From: Catenaria anguillulae PL171
Lineage: Eukaryota; Blastocladiomycota; Blastocladiomycetes; Blastocladiales; Catenariaceae
DNA length: 64,000 nt
Direction: 5' to 3'
Assembly (NCBI GenBank): GCA_002102555.1
Contig: MCFL01000008.1
Coordinates: 496,001 to 560,000, forward strand
Each line of letters begins with the position of its first letter. Position 1 is the first letter of the stretch. Below, one piece after another: positions 40,452 to 52,578 of the stretch. The notes beneath the pieces are model-generated. The model was not told the origin of the DNA and searched no databases. It worked only from the letters and a program-made list of their open reading frames with translations. Position numbers and translations under genes: made by a program.

Positions 40452-43373
40452 TTACTCTGCCTCCTCGTCCTGGTACGCACGATGCTGCTTCGCAAACCGC
40501 ACAAATAACTCGCCCAGGGCCACCTCGCCCAACGACCAATCAGTCACACCCCACCTGTGTCTTTCGTTCGTGACAAACTTGAGCAAATCGCCCACTTTGC
40601 ACTCTGCGCCTTGCTTGACCTCAACGGCCAACTCGACCCTCGCCGTCCCCTGATACGCGACCCTGCAGCTCGCCCACGCACTCACGGCGGTCTCCACCTG
40701 GTGCAAAATCGCATCAGCATCACCCGCCGCACGTGCGTGTCCCAGTCCGTTGTGCGCAAACTGCAACTTGAGCAAGTAGGCCTGTCCAAAGACACGCTTG
40801 AGCCTCTGTGGCGTACCAACACACACAAGCGAGCCGTTGATCATGACGCCCGCACGTTCGGCGAGCCGCTCGGCCTCTTCCATGTCGTGTGTGACGAGCA
40901 AGATGGAGGTGAATTGTTTGAGCCGCGCGATCATGGACCAGATGGACCTGCGGGTGGCCACGTCGACGCCCGTTGTCGGTTCTAGTCATCCAACACACAA
41001 GTGTGAATCAAAAAAAATCAGCCCAAAGTAGGTACGTGTGCGATACCAGTGTGTGGCCAAACCTACCGTCAAGAATAACAACCGCCGGCCGACCCAAGCA
41101 CGCAACCGCAATCGACATGCGCCTCCTCGTCCCACCCGACAACGCCCCCACCTCGCGATGCTTGTACTCGTTCAAATCCGCAGCATCCAGCGCCTCGTTA
41201 ATCGCCGCCTGCACCTCCTCGGCACCGACCACGCCCTTAATGTACGCAAACGCGCGCAAGTGATGATACACGGTGAGCTGCGCGTACGCCTGGTCGTACT
41301 GCGGGCACACACCTAGCAACCGTTTGACTGCGGGATCCGATGGCGCCCGCCCGCAAATGGTCGCTTCGCCCGACATGGGCGTCAGCAGTGATGTCAAGAT
41401 GTTGATGGTGGTGGATTTACCTGAGCCGTTGGGACCAAGGAAAGCAAAAAGTTCGGATTTGCGCACACTCAAGTACAGATTGTCGAGCACCTTATGCGGG
41501 CGGCCGGATGGGGTGGGGAACGACATACACAGCGACTTGATGCGGACAACGTCTTGGTCGGCATCCACGTTGGATTTCAGGCGTTCTTTTTCGGCCAGGG
41601 CTTCTAGGTCCGTGTACGCCTCGGGCATAGAGTCCGGCGGCGATTCTACATCGTGGACCATAGGATCGTGTCTATGCGGCTTGCTGGTGCCGGTGAGCGC
41701 GGACCAGGCTTTGCCCAGCGACGAAAACGAACTAGTGCTGGTGGTGTGTGCACCAAATGCGGCACGGCGCGCTAGGTAGCATGTACCAAGCGTGTTGAGG
41801 AGGATTTGAGACACGAGCGAGATGAGCGCAAATGGAAAGTGGGAAGAGAAGGCACGGTAGGGTGTGTCGCCAAATGCGGCTGAGGACATGTCGTTGAGAG
41901 ATTGGGTGATGGCATATGAGGGAAGCATGAGAGTTAGAGCAGTGTCGACGGCAGTGGGAATCTATATGTTCAGGTCAAACAGTGCTTGAGACATCAGAAA
42001 CTGTGTACATGACTCGATTTTCGAATGCACGAACGAACCTTGGCGCCCAACTGGTTCACCAACACTTGTGGTCCGACAGACACCAAAAACACAACCAAGT
42101 ACAGAGTCGACGGCACCGTATTCTTGTGCGAGAAGGCAAACGACAATAGCGCCGACTGCGACGTGACGTAGACTGCAAACAAGAGCAGCAGCAGGAAAAA
42201 AACGGGCGCATCGATCCACCCCGTCTTGAGACCAAGATGAGCGAAATCATGATAATCATGAATGCCAAATATGTGTAGGCAGCGATGGCGGATAGGAAAA
42301 AGATTTCGGGGGCCAGGCCGTTGGACACAAAGTAGTTGAATTGCCCTTCTGCACGTTCGCCGACAAGATTGCGAGTTGCTCCGAGCAGCATGAGGTACCT
42401 GCACATAAATGGCGTTGAGAACACTTATACGAGCCTCCCAAAAGCAACAGTCAAGAGACGTACAGGCAGTACACAATCAAGGGCGGCACGACCACGGCGC
42501 GAATATCAGAAAACTCGGACGGCAACAACCGGAAAGGAGCAATTGATGCATCGAGCAGGATCGACCAAGGAAGAATCGGGCCCTCGGCAGACTTGTCCTG
42601 CTCAACCAGCGAAATGAGCTTGTCAACTGCGCGCTTGGTTGCGTTCGACGGCCGGCCGCCGAGGCCGGAACAGGCGGGGCAAGCAGTTGCAAGGCGTTGG
42701 TCAAGGTGTTGAGCATGACCGGCGGCAAGGACGCGCCACCAAGGCCAGGGTTGAGATTAGCAACGAGCGAAAAGTTGACTGGCGCAGCGGGAAGCTTGGT
42801 TGTCGGGAAGGAGTTGACAATGTACCCGCCGAGCGGCGGGTTGAGTTCGGGCCGTTGCGCATTGAGCAGCGTTGACGAGGCACCAAGAAACTTGGCCGTG
42901 ACTTCTCCGACTTGGGCCACGCTGTTGGTTTGTGCCAGTAGTTTGGATTGAGCGACGTAGCCCACTTGCCCTCGCTGCTCTGGCGGTGCGACGTGATGGT
43001 CCAGTTGACTTGGCTCAGCAGAAAGCGCGAGACACCTGGATCAGTGGTGGAGCCGGCGACATATGACGGGCCACGTGGCACAGTGAGGTAGTAAGGCGAG
43101 GGGGCAGGTGGACCTTTTTTGATGGCCTTGAGGTAGTTGACACCCGCCGTGATGTAGAACAGGATGATGATGTAGATCAATGGGTAGGCAAAGAATGGAA
43201 TGATTCCGAGAATATCGGCCTGGAAGAGACTGACACGAAGACGAAACATGGCCTTGAATTGGGTCATGGCCGACGCCGGCGCCAGCAAAGCGATGGCTGA
43301 GGCGCTGCTGGGCGGTCGTCGAGGTCGGCATCGGCTTCGGCGACTGAAGTAGTGGTGGTATTGGTGACAGCCA
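40452..43373 (-). pseudogene. half-size ABCA-like transporter with several frameshifts (ABC1)
   Basis: Coding segments 43373-42464, 42398-42039, 41961-41067 and 40981-40452 join at good splice sites (introns 65-85 nt). The order is ABCA-like: TM1 (FFAYPLIYIIILFYI), a large extracellular loop, TM cluster (FFLLLLLFAVYVTSQSALL and others), then one nucleotide-binding domain with Walker A GPNGSGKST, signature LSGGTRRRMS, Walker B AVVILDEPT, and H-loop VTHDMEEAE. Four one-base shifts break the frame, near 43285, 42965, 42655 and 42235, none explained by introns. The NBD itself is open. It is either a decaying gene or an error-rich stretch of assembly. Confidence 0.75.
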
Positions 43374-44322
43374 TTTTACTTGATCATGAAGAACGAGAAT
43401 CGGATCGTTGGGCGAACAAGGACGGTAGGTAGCGTGAGGTGGTCGAACCCTTTTCAACTTGACAGCATGAACCTGGCGCTGCAGGCTGGTCTCTACTAGA
43501 AAATGACGTAGGGCCTGCTGCACATGGGAGATCAATGATGGAGATTTGAAGAAGGTGTGGCATGCGGTTGCTCCACGCTAAGAGATCGAAGCAGGTTTAA
43601 TGCATGTATGGGAGTGTGCATGTGCACAGTCTCATGATCTATAGGGCCCATGCAGGCAACGCCACACAACGACCCACATGGGCGCTCGGCGCGCACAACG
43701 GTCGCGTGGTGCAATGCAACCTGAGACAAACCCTGCGAACAACGGATGCCCACGCGTTCGCGTTTAACTCGCACGAGTTTCATGCGAGCAAAGTCTGAGG
43801 TTGCAGGAGGTTATCACGGACCTATCGATGTGATATTGCCCCACATGCTGGGCAGGCACTGTCGCCCGCGGAATCTCCCTCCCGCGCGCCCAATTGATTC
43901 GAAATTTCATTCAACGTTCTATTAGGATTGAATTACTGTTGACGTTGCAAGAACATGACCCGCTTGGCATGCGCAAACACCGTAATCAATGCTATGATGT
44001 GTATGACTTTGCGACGCTGAAGCGCATGACTGATCTTACTAGATACTCGTGAGGGGGGTGAGGGAAACTTGGCCGGGGGCGGACATGTTCAATCCGGCAC
44101 GCCGTGGAACGAGGTGAGGGGTACAGGCTCTGTCCTTCCCAGGAATACCTACCAAGTTTGCTCATGAGGCTTGATGCCGCTCCCTCATCCCCACGCTGGC
44201 TGGCGATAAATACACATCACCAACCCGTTCTGTTCGGTCTCGCTCGAAACTGTTTACATACAGGTCCAAGGACATTTTGCTTTGCCTCGCGTTCTCGACT
44301 GATTTCTTGTCTCGCCGTCAAC
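43374..44322. other. intergenic, no gene supported
   Basis: Upstream regions of ABC1 (minus) and of the small secreted protein gene (plus). Nothing else seen. Confidence 0.45.
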
Positions 44323-44598
44323 ATGCGCTCGACCATCATTGCTACCCTCATCGCCCTTGTGGCCACCTCCTTCGTCTCGACAGCACTTCCCACCGACTCG
44401 GCGTTTCCTGCCGCTCGTGCTCAAGATGGTATGAATCCGCGAGACCTTCACCAAGAGACTTGCAGTCCGCGCTAACCATCATGCCGGTTATGCATACTAG
44501 CTTCGCCGGCTGCGTGTGACGGCGGTTGGTTCGATTTCGATTGCCCAAAAGCTCCAAGGAACCCCGGCCGCCCGTGCCGCAACTGCCCTTTCCCCTAA
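44323..44598 (+). CDS. small secreted Cys-containing protein
   Basis: Two exons, 44323-44428 and 44501-44598, joined across a 72-nt intron (GTATGA donor, GCTAACC branch site, ATACTAG acceptor) give only 67 residues. It begins MRSTIIATLIALVATSFVST, a clear signal peptide likely cut after STA or shortly beyond, followed by a short Ala/Pro segment. The mature end has four cysteines (ACDGGWFDFDCPKA, then RPCRNCPFP). No family recognised. The good intron signals and the secretion signal followed by a compact Cys tail argue for a real gene. It could be a secreted effector-like or wall peptide (inference). Confidence 0.6.
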
Positions 44599-45761
44599 GT
44601 TGGCGCCGTCCAAGAATTTAAGAAATTCCGCGCCTCTGCGCTCCAATTCTTGATCGATCATCTGGAGAGATTGTGCATGAGCCAACGCATGGGCTGTCTT
44701 GTCATTTTGTCTCGTGAATCTCCCTTCTTTCCAGCGTTGGATAGATTCAGAATGATTTCCCATAACCGTAGCATTGTCATTGTCTCAGTGTTTCGAGAGA
44801 CCCTGCGAGAGACCCGACAGAGTGTGTCGTAACCTGGTTCAACGTGCTTGTCCCGATCACAATCGATTGAATCGTGTGGGAAACGTCAAGGACTGACCAG
44901 ACAATCGCAGCTCCGCGGACACCCGTATGTTTTGATTGGATGCGCACATCGGGATCGCGGGAGACTTGGGGAAATGGCATGGAATTGAAAGACATGGCAA
45001 GCGCTTATCGGATGCGGCCCATTCAAGTTTCTTGAGTCGCCACAGACTATGCCAGACGACGCGAGCTCGAGGACCGGCTCGTCCAGAAAGTAACTCGCTC
45101 CCGCCCCGGAGGTCAGCCCTAGGCCCACCTCTGCCGCTTCGCCCACCCAAAGCATTGCAACCGGCGACGCCACCCTGATGTATAGGTATCATGCCGTCCA
45201 TCATGCATGGCCCACCTGGCCCACCATACAACTGGTCCGTATTGCGCTCACGCGCATGAACAGGCCGACGAACCAAACTCGCTTTTGTTCAACTTGACGC
45301 CACAGCCACAGCAGCAAGGCTCGAGATCATTTGTGCAACTGCATGCATGCACATCGCGCGCAGACAGCCGGAAAGAACAAGGCCATACAGTATGTACCTC
45401 CTGGGACATTTATAATTTTCTTCATGCGTGCGCGCAGGAGGGTGACGCCTCGCATAAAAAAGTAAAGTTGGCGTTGCTCGCTGCTTGCCTGCGTCAAGTT
45501 GGTGGCCACATGGGCACCCTCAGCTCCTGGCGTGGCGTCGTCGTGCTGGTCATCGTGTTTGCGGATGCCATACTATGAAGCGGCCAAGGGCTGCCCGGTG
45601 CCGGGGCACTCCATGTTGCACACTGTGCTTCACGATTTCTTGCCAGTCAGTGCTATATCAACCTACACGCCCGCCCTCCAACACGGATGGATGTATGTAC
45701 CCCTGGCATACCCTGGCATTACGAACACTGGTGATCCAAGGGGCTGCTCCGTGACTGCAAC
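44599..45761. other. intergenic, no gene supported
   Basis: Open frames here have no family support or splice support. Confidence 0.4.
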
Positions 45762-48700
45762 ATGACCAACCGTCCGCTCAACCCGCCCTCCAACGGGCCC
45801 AGGCTCACGGCCATGGCCCGCTTCAAGGTGACTGCCCGCCCAACCTTCCTCGGCCAAGTCAAGGCTGTGCTGCGTAAATGCTTTCTCTCTCGCTCCCGCG
45901 ATCCGCTCCCAATCCTCGTCAACATTGGCTTTGCGTTGCTCGTCTCGCTCATGCTCCTGCTTGTCGGCAGCGGCCAAAACTCTGCTCCCGCCCGCAAGTC
46001 ACAGCTCAACACATTCCCGAAACTCGCCGATCCAGCGGAAACCTGCATCAATGTTGTCGATTGTGTGCACATCGGCATCGTCAATGCAACCAACATTGAC
46101 CCAGTTCTGGAGCAACTCAACACCATCGTCGCGGAATCCGAGCGCCCGCACCGGGTCATTACACGCATCTTCAAGTCCGAGGGCCAGATGATGAAGCATT
46201 ATTGGAACGCTCCTCGGTCGCTCGTGTCTGCCGTCAACATTTATGATGTCGAGACTCTGCTTGCCGCTCCCTTTGACGAGTCGGCCAGCCTCGAGTCGCT
46301 CAAGTTGCCTGAAAAGCAAGACGCGTCGGATATGCAATTTACGGCAACTACACGGCCAAGACGTCGGACCCGATTGGCACTCGGTATATGACGCTACAGG
46401 CCTATGTCGAGTATGCCCTCATCAACGCCCGTCGGGCACAGTTTGGGCTGACTGTACTGCCGCCTCCCTTGGCCGTCTCGGAAAAGGCGCCGGTTCCGCT
46501 CTTGTCATGGATCAATACCGAATTCTCGCGGTCGAGCACTTTTGGGTTCATCGGCGCATTCTTTGTCATGTACATGGCGATTGACTTATGGTACGTACCC
46601 ACCATGCCGCGATTCCATAAGAGCTTATTCTAACCGCTTCACAATGTAGGAACTCTGTCTTTGTCGATTTGGCGACTGACAAGCAGAATGGGATTCGTGA
46701 TGCTTTGACCGTACAAGGACTCTCCCCGTCGGCCTACTGTACGACGGCCATTCTTTTTTCTTATTGGGCATGATGAATACTGGTCATCTGACACTCTCGT
46801 TTCAACAGCTATGGCCCTATTCGTTGCCCACATGCTGTACAACATCCCAGTCATTGTCGTGTTTACCCTGATTTGCACCCTCTCGCCTTACCTGTACCCA
46901 CAGGCCAACCCGCTGCTCCTCTTCACCATCATGTTCCTGTACCTCGCGACGCTCATGCTGTTTGGCCTCTTTATGGCGCGCTCGTCGACGACCCTATCAA
47001 CGGCCGATACATGTCCAACTTTGTGTTTTTCGCATGCATCCTCATTGTCGTGTTTGAAAGTCCCGCGATTTGGGATCCAACGTTTATGCGCATCACTTGG
47101 GGTGTCGCAGCCGTCTCTGAGGCTCTCATGTACTTGCTGTCGCCGCTCATTCTCGCGCGCGTGTTTTTGATCCTCAACGCCAACGAGGCCATGGGTAGGT
47201 CGACCAACTGGACCTTGCTCAAGGATCCGACCAAGTCGTCGCAACTGCCCTTCTTAATGGTGTGTCTGGTGGCCGACGTGGTCCTGTACACGGCGCTCTT
47301 GTGGTACGCGGACCAGATTAAGCACGCGAGCATGCCGCCAACGTTTGTATTTTCGCCATCGTACTGGTTCCCAAGCAAGGCGCAACCGGCGTCGCCGATT
47401 GCTGCTTCGGGCGAACCAAGGGACAGTGGCGACCAAGAAGTCCACTCGCCGTCGTCATCCACCACGGCCATTGACCCCTCGGTCCCGCTCCCGCCCACCA
47501 TCACGCGCATGCCCGGGTACGACGCGCTTGCCTCGGCGCACCCGCTGGGCCCCGCCATCTCGCTGCGCAACGTGGTCAAGGTATTCACGACGCTCGACCG
47601 CACGGGCTCGCGCAACGTCGACAAGGCATTTGTGCACCACTTGACGCTCGACATTCCGCGCGGATCGGTTGTCGGGTTGGTCGCAAAGAACGGCGAGGGC
47701 AAATCGACCAGCATGAAGATGATTTGCGGGCTGTTGCCGCCGACCGAGGGGACCATTGATGTGCTTGGGTTGCGCATGACCCCGTTGACGGCCAGGAAGG
47801 CGCAGGCGCAGATTGGGTTGTGCGCACAGGACAATGTATTGTGGCCCGATTTGACATGCTTGGAGCATTTGCGGGTCATGGCTGCGATTCGCGGGATTGA
47901 AGTGGTGGAGGGAGAGGGAGAGGCAACAAATCGTTGGACGCGTATCTGAGGGCGCTTTTGCATGATGTGTACCTGGGATGAGGGCAGATGCAAGGGCCAG
48001 TACCTTGTCTGGCGGGCAGAAGCGCAAGTTATGCATGGCCATGGCGTTGTTGGGATCGCCTCCATTGATTCTTCTGGACGAGCCGGTACGCTTTCACTGC
48101 CATGCCATTCTGACTGTGACTCGTTTTAACGATTTTGCTATACATTGTGTATCTATGCTGCAGACATCCAACTTGGACGTGTACACTCGCCACACGCCTG
48201 GTCGCTCATCCAACAAGCCGTGCCCATTCGACCGTTGTCATCACCAGTCACAGCATGGAAGAAATCGAGACTGTGTGCGACTACGTGCCATCCTCAAGCG
48301 CGGCCAAGTGCGCGTGGTCGGATCGCCGCTCTTCATCAAATCCAAGTTTGGCGCCGGCTACCGCCTCGTTGTCGAGCCCGACCCAAACGCGCAATTCAAC
48401 GTGTCCAAGACGCTCCAACTTGTGCGCGATCATTTCGGCCAAGCCGAGCTGATTGCACATCACCCGACCAGCGTGCTCATTCACGTCCGCACGCCTGCCG
48501 CCGCCATGGCCGCCGCATCGGCGGGCGACGTGCACCGTGACGACCAAGACCAAGTTCGGACCAACAGGAAGGCGACGAGGTGCACGAGAAGGCGGCAGAG
48601 TTTATGGGCCAGTGGGACAAGCTCAACCGCGTGCACGAGTTGGGTGCGGCGTCGTTGAGTTTGGGCGTCATGCCGCTCGAGGATGTGTTTATTTCGTTGA

Positions 48701-48834
48701 ATGACGAGTGGACGGCGGCAGAGCAGGCAGAGATTGAAGAGGGAGCCGAGGAGCTGGATTATGATAAGATGAAGAAGCTATGGAAACAGCAGGCCGAGGA
48801 AAAGAAGAGGAGGGAGGCGGCTGAGGGCAAGTAG
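45762..48834 (+). pseudogene. second half-size ABCA-like transporter, heavily frameshifted (ABC2)
   Basis: Segments 45762-46590, 46650-46738, 46809-48085 and 48164-48834 join at plausible introns (59, 70 and 78 nt; the first has TTCTAAC). The layout matches ABC1: TM1 (ILVNIGFALLVSLMLLLVGS), a loop, TM cluster (FGFIGAFFVMYMAIDLW and others), NBD with Walker A-like AKNGEGKST (first Gly replaced by Ala), LSGGQKRKLCMAMALLGSPP, ILLDEPTSNLD, and VVITSHSMEEIE. Frame changes without introns occur near 46325, 46985, 47935-47990, 48200, 48290 and 48560. The acidic and basic tail (ELDYDKMKKLWKQQAEEKKR) is still open. More damaged than ABC1. Confidence 0.72.
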
Positions 48835-49038
48835 ACTTCTGTTGATTGACCATTGATTGCGTCGGGTTTTGTGTGATCTTCAAGTCGATTTTTTTCGAGA
48901 GAGTGAGTATGTATGTACAAGAGCTGCATCGATGGATAGGATACAGTTGGCTCGCTCGTCTGACAAGATGAATCACAGGTATGCACGCAAAGAAGAGTTA
49001 AGCAAATCTGACATAGGTGAAGCGATTGTCAATCCAGC

Positions 49039-50022
49039 TTACAAGCAAATCGGCCAAGCTCTGTACAAAAAAAGCATACCATTCAATCGCTGACCACCCA
49101 TGGTGATCCAGGCTTCCATCACCAACCACAAGATCCCAGGGCTAACAATGCCCGGCTTGCCCGCCGCAAAGTGACGCAACTTCCACAGGGGCCCACCTTC
49201 CAAGCGAATAGACTGAATCCGGTCATAAAATTCGGCCGCAGTCTCGATTGAATCAAAGTGCACGTTGACGCGGCCCACATCGATTGAAATGTCGCGACGG
49301 GTGAGCGATTGGTGTGGTCGAAGGACTTTGATAGAGGCGACCATGGAAAGCAAATCGGGGTGGAGTGCAAAAGCAATGTCGTTGGCCGTGACACCTGGAT
49401 GCAGGTTGGAAATGTGGACGAGCGGGATTGGAGTGGTTGGCTGGGATGAGAGAATTGAGCGCGCTGTATGAAGGGAATGAAAAAGAAACGAGTCAGAGCT
49501 CAAAGTGTACAAGATAGCATCAAGCTGTAAAGTAGAGCGGCGATACGATACCAGTGTGCCAAGCAAGCATGACATAGCTTGCGGGCGGTAACATTCGGAG
49601 CAACACTAATGACCGCGGCGGATGCAGCAATGCCTCATCGGCGCAATCAAACAGGTGTGAAAGATATCCCTTGGCCAGGAGCTCATGCAAATGTGCCCAG
49701 CACAGAATTGCCGGCTCAGGTGATCAAAGACAAACGCGGCCCATCTTGGCCTGCCTGATCCCCTTGGTGCGCCAAAGCTGAAGGCGCTTGGTCGGGGTGG
49801 TAGGTCGAACCAATCGGGGTGCACGTGCGGTGGGAGCAGCGAGAAGAGGTCGAATGCCGTGATTTCGACGTCCCACGAGAGGTTATCGAGGATGATTCGG
49901 ATTGTTGGGGCTGTGATGCGATTGGGCAACAACACTGCTGTCCATAATCGGGCAGAGATCGGTCGTCCGAGCCGGAGCGAGAGTATTCTGAGCGGCCGTA
50001 GTTGGACATGATACTTATTCAT
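49039..50022 (-). CDS. two-domain RRM-like family member with one frameshift, third domain missing
   Basis: Exon 1 from ATG 50022 encodes the first domain (IRIILDNLSWDVEITAFDLF, then LLPPHVHPDWFDLPP). After FVFDHL near 49717 the match resumes one frame over as EPAILCWAHLHELLAKGYLS and continues to LAWHTG. An intron of about 87 nt (GTATCG near 49552 to CATACAG near 49466) leads to exon 2 with the second domain (PLVHISNLHPGVTANDIAFA, then VGRVNVHFDSIETAAEFYDR). The frame ends at 49039 with no third domain; the ABC2 3' end begins 200 bp on. It is a truncated, probably decaying copy, though one missing base could be sequence error. Confidence 0.65.
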
Positions 50023-50260
50023 GATTGCATTGGTTTCCCAGCTGCTTGAGTGGATACTTTGTGTGTTATCCGCCGCGATTTGTTTATTTTAAGCATGTGA
50101 GACAGCGTTTTTTCCGTGAAGACGACAGATCGGCGGTCTATCTGTGAGCTGGTCTGTGGGGTTGCACTGTGGTTGCGCGCAAGGTTGTGTGTGTTCCCTC
50201 TCTCTTTACAATGTCGAATCACATACACTCCATGATATGACAAGCATGCATCGATGAAAA

Positions 50261-51439
50261 ATGTCATCCGAGTCAAATACTCATCACATTCGATCCCAGC
50301 AGCCGCGGCAGCAGATGACGGCACCAGCGTTGCCCTTGCCCATCCTCGACATCATTCTCGCACTCGCCCCTCGACTCGGCCAAAGTCTCCTTCGCTTTGC
50401 TCCCCAGCTGCTTTGCGTCCTTCCCCAAACTGCCGCATCCAAAGTCTTGGTCTCGGTCATGCTTGCAATCGACCGTTGGGGCTTGCGCGCCCCCGCCGCA
50501 TCATCGCTGGATGTCGACCGCTTCGTAGCCCGTGATCCATCGGTTTCGGGAGCAACGTTGCCCGTGTGTCTCACAACCGATCTAAGCATCCTGTTGGCGG
50601 GCACAAACAGGGATCATCCCCGCTACCAGCCACTTTGGCGCAAACTGGTATGTGCCGCCGCCAGGCTACCTGCTTGGGATCTGCTGGATTATCTCGAGAC
50701 TCGGTTTGAATTGGTGACGAGACATCCCGATATCGCCGAAATCGTGAGCGCAGCTTGTGCCAACAAGTCATGCAGCGTGCTTGAGTGGTTGCAGGCACAT
50801 GGGTTTCCGCTCGACTCGCGTTCGCAGGCGGCCATTCTGAAGGCTGCCGAGCTTGGATCTGTGTCTGTTCTCGACTTTCTTGCGCGCCATGGGTTGATTT
50901 GGCCACAGGAAGATGTCGATCCCATCACAAAGCAGGCCTGTTTGTTTGGACACAAGACGGTACTCGAGTTTACTTTGGACACGTATGAGGATTACTTTGA
51001 GTGGGATTCATCGTATTGGGATTTGGCGAGCGAGCATGGCCATGTGGACTTGTTGATATGGGCAAAGAGTCGACTTCGAGCGCCTTTCCATGTGGGCATT
51101 TATTTGCATGCCATGGACTTGGCCAGTGCCAATAATCATGTTGCTGTTCTGGACTGGTGGCACATCAACTGCGAAAAGCTGTGTTTTTCGGTCAATGCCA
51201 TGGACGATACCTCGGCCAATGGTCATTTACGTGTGCTTGAATGGTGGGCTCGCTCGGGGTTGGAGATGCGATTCACGGTCGCTGCAAAAACGCGAGCAAT
51301 AGAAGCTGGACTCTGGAACATCGTCAAATTTTGGAGTGGATGTGGTGCTTATATCGCTTCCTCGCATCAGGGTCTGCTGCTGACGGTCCGCAGGTCCCCA
51401 AAGACATTGCCACATGATTGTTTACATTTGGACAATTAA
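50261..51439 (+). CDS. ankyrin-like repeat protein
   Basis: 392 residues from ATG 50261. After a helical head (LPILDIILALAPRLGQSLLR) it holds degenerate ankyrin-like repeats of about 33 residues with a typical A..GH..VL.WW signature, for example LASEHGHVDLLIWAKSR, LASANNHVAVLDWWHIN and DTSANGHLRVLEWWARSG. Such repeats act as protein-interaction scaffolds; no catalytic domain is visible. It is divergent from the RRM-like gene at 50022 across 238 bp. The frame stops at 51439, yet related coding-like sequence continues in other frames to about 52027, so the 3' end may be truncated by frameshift. Confidence 0.7.
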   Translation: MSSESNTHHIRSQQPRQQMTAPALPLPILDIILALAPRLGQSLLRFAPQLLCVLPQTAASKVLVSVMLAIDRWGLRAPAASSLDVDRFVARDPSVSGATLPVCLTTDLSILLAGTNRDHPRYQPLWRKLVCAAARLPAWDLLDYLETRFELVTRHPDIAEIVSAACANKSCSVLEWLQAHGFPLDSRSQAAILKAAELGSVSVLDFLARHGLIWPQEDVDPITKQACLFGHKTVLEFTLDTYEDYFEWDSSYWDLASEHGHVDLLIWAKSRLRAPFHVGIYLHAMDLASANNHVAVLDWWHINCEKLCFSVNAMDDTSANGHLRVLEWWARSGLEMRFTVAAKTRAIEAGLWNIVKFWSGCGAYIASSHQGLLLTVRRSPKTLPHDCLHLDN

Positions 51440-52027
51440 CGTCGTTGGACAGGCCCTCGGTGCGCTGACAGGCGCTGTGGAAACGAGTGTACCATTGCAG
51501 CCTTGGTTCTTGATACTGCGATCCAATTTGGATATCTCAACATATCAACATATTGCAAGCATAGCCCAATGTGATCCATATCATTCTGGCATCACTACAT
51601 TTCGCCCATGGCTTCGGCAGCACACTTGGCTTCGGGCCGCAGCAAAGGCACGACGGTGGATGAATTGGAATTGTGCTTGGCCGAAGGACTGATTGACAAA
51701 GTGTGTGACACATTGTTTACTGCCATCGAAAATCCAGCGTTGCTGCTTGGGCACATTTCAGTCTTGCAATTTCAGTCTTGAAAACAGCAACTTCTCCTAT
51801 CACAAAACAATCCTGGAAATGACATTGTGTGCTCGACGTTTTCGCTCGGATTCAACCACTCTCAATTCGCTCCTCTTGACTGGTTGGCCGAATGCCTTGG
51901 CAACGACTGGATTATCCCTGACCTCGGCCGCTGGACTTGTTTCCCGTTGGACTTGATTTCTGAGCAACGGTTAGATTCGCTGCAGTGGGTCCAAAGGGAT
52001 ATGGACAAGTTGTGCGTTTCTAGCTAG
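51440..52027 (+). pseudogene. broken 3' continuation of the ankyrin-like gene
   Basis: Coding-like stretches in different frames, for example TTVDELELCLAEGLIDKVCD near 51650 and APLDWLAECLGNDWIIPDLG near 51880, the latter ending VQRDMDKLCVSS at 52027. No introns join them convincingly. Confidence 0.35.
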
Positions 52028-52578
52028 GACAAGACCCTCATTGCTGAGGTGTTGCATAGCCGCTGAATCGCCCTCCTCTTGAACTTGGCAATTTTACCTA
52101 ATCTTTGCCGGTGTTGTCTTTCCCGTGGAATTGTGTTTGCCCTACAGTTGGTGCTCATTCATCACTGAGCAGGATGCGGCATGTCATGCATGAATCATCT
52201 GTTTCTCAGTGTGTTTATTCTGCACTCGACTCAACCCTCAATCCGGTCGTGTCCTGGTCGTTGCTGTTGACTGCCCAAGTGACATGGATGACACACGCGA
52301 GCCGAGTAAATGGAAAACATCTTGCATTGAGAGAAGAACAAAATGCAAAGAACGGGAAAAGACAATGGCAATGGCAGCGCAAGAGAGGGGAAAACATGAA
52401 GCGGAAACAGCAAAACCATCAATCGCAACAAGTACATGAAAGCCCAGTAACTGTGCGTCACAATCACGAAAACACAAAATCAATACACCACAACATGGAT
52501 CCGAACCAAAATCAAGCACGCAAATACTTCTTGCTCTTGGTCTTCTTTTGGATGAACGGAACCATCCGGTTCAAAACC
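52028..52578. other. intergenic, no gene supported
   Basis: 3' flank of the large minus-strand gene. Nothing further seen. Confidence 0.4.

Noticed and set aside
45207-45578. Plus-strand frame of 123 codons.
   Set aside because: No signal peptide, domain or intron support; composition not like neighbouring genes.
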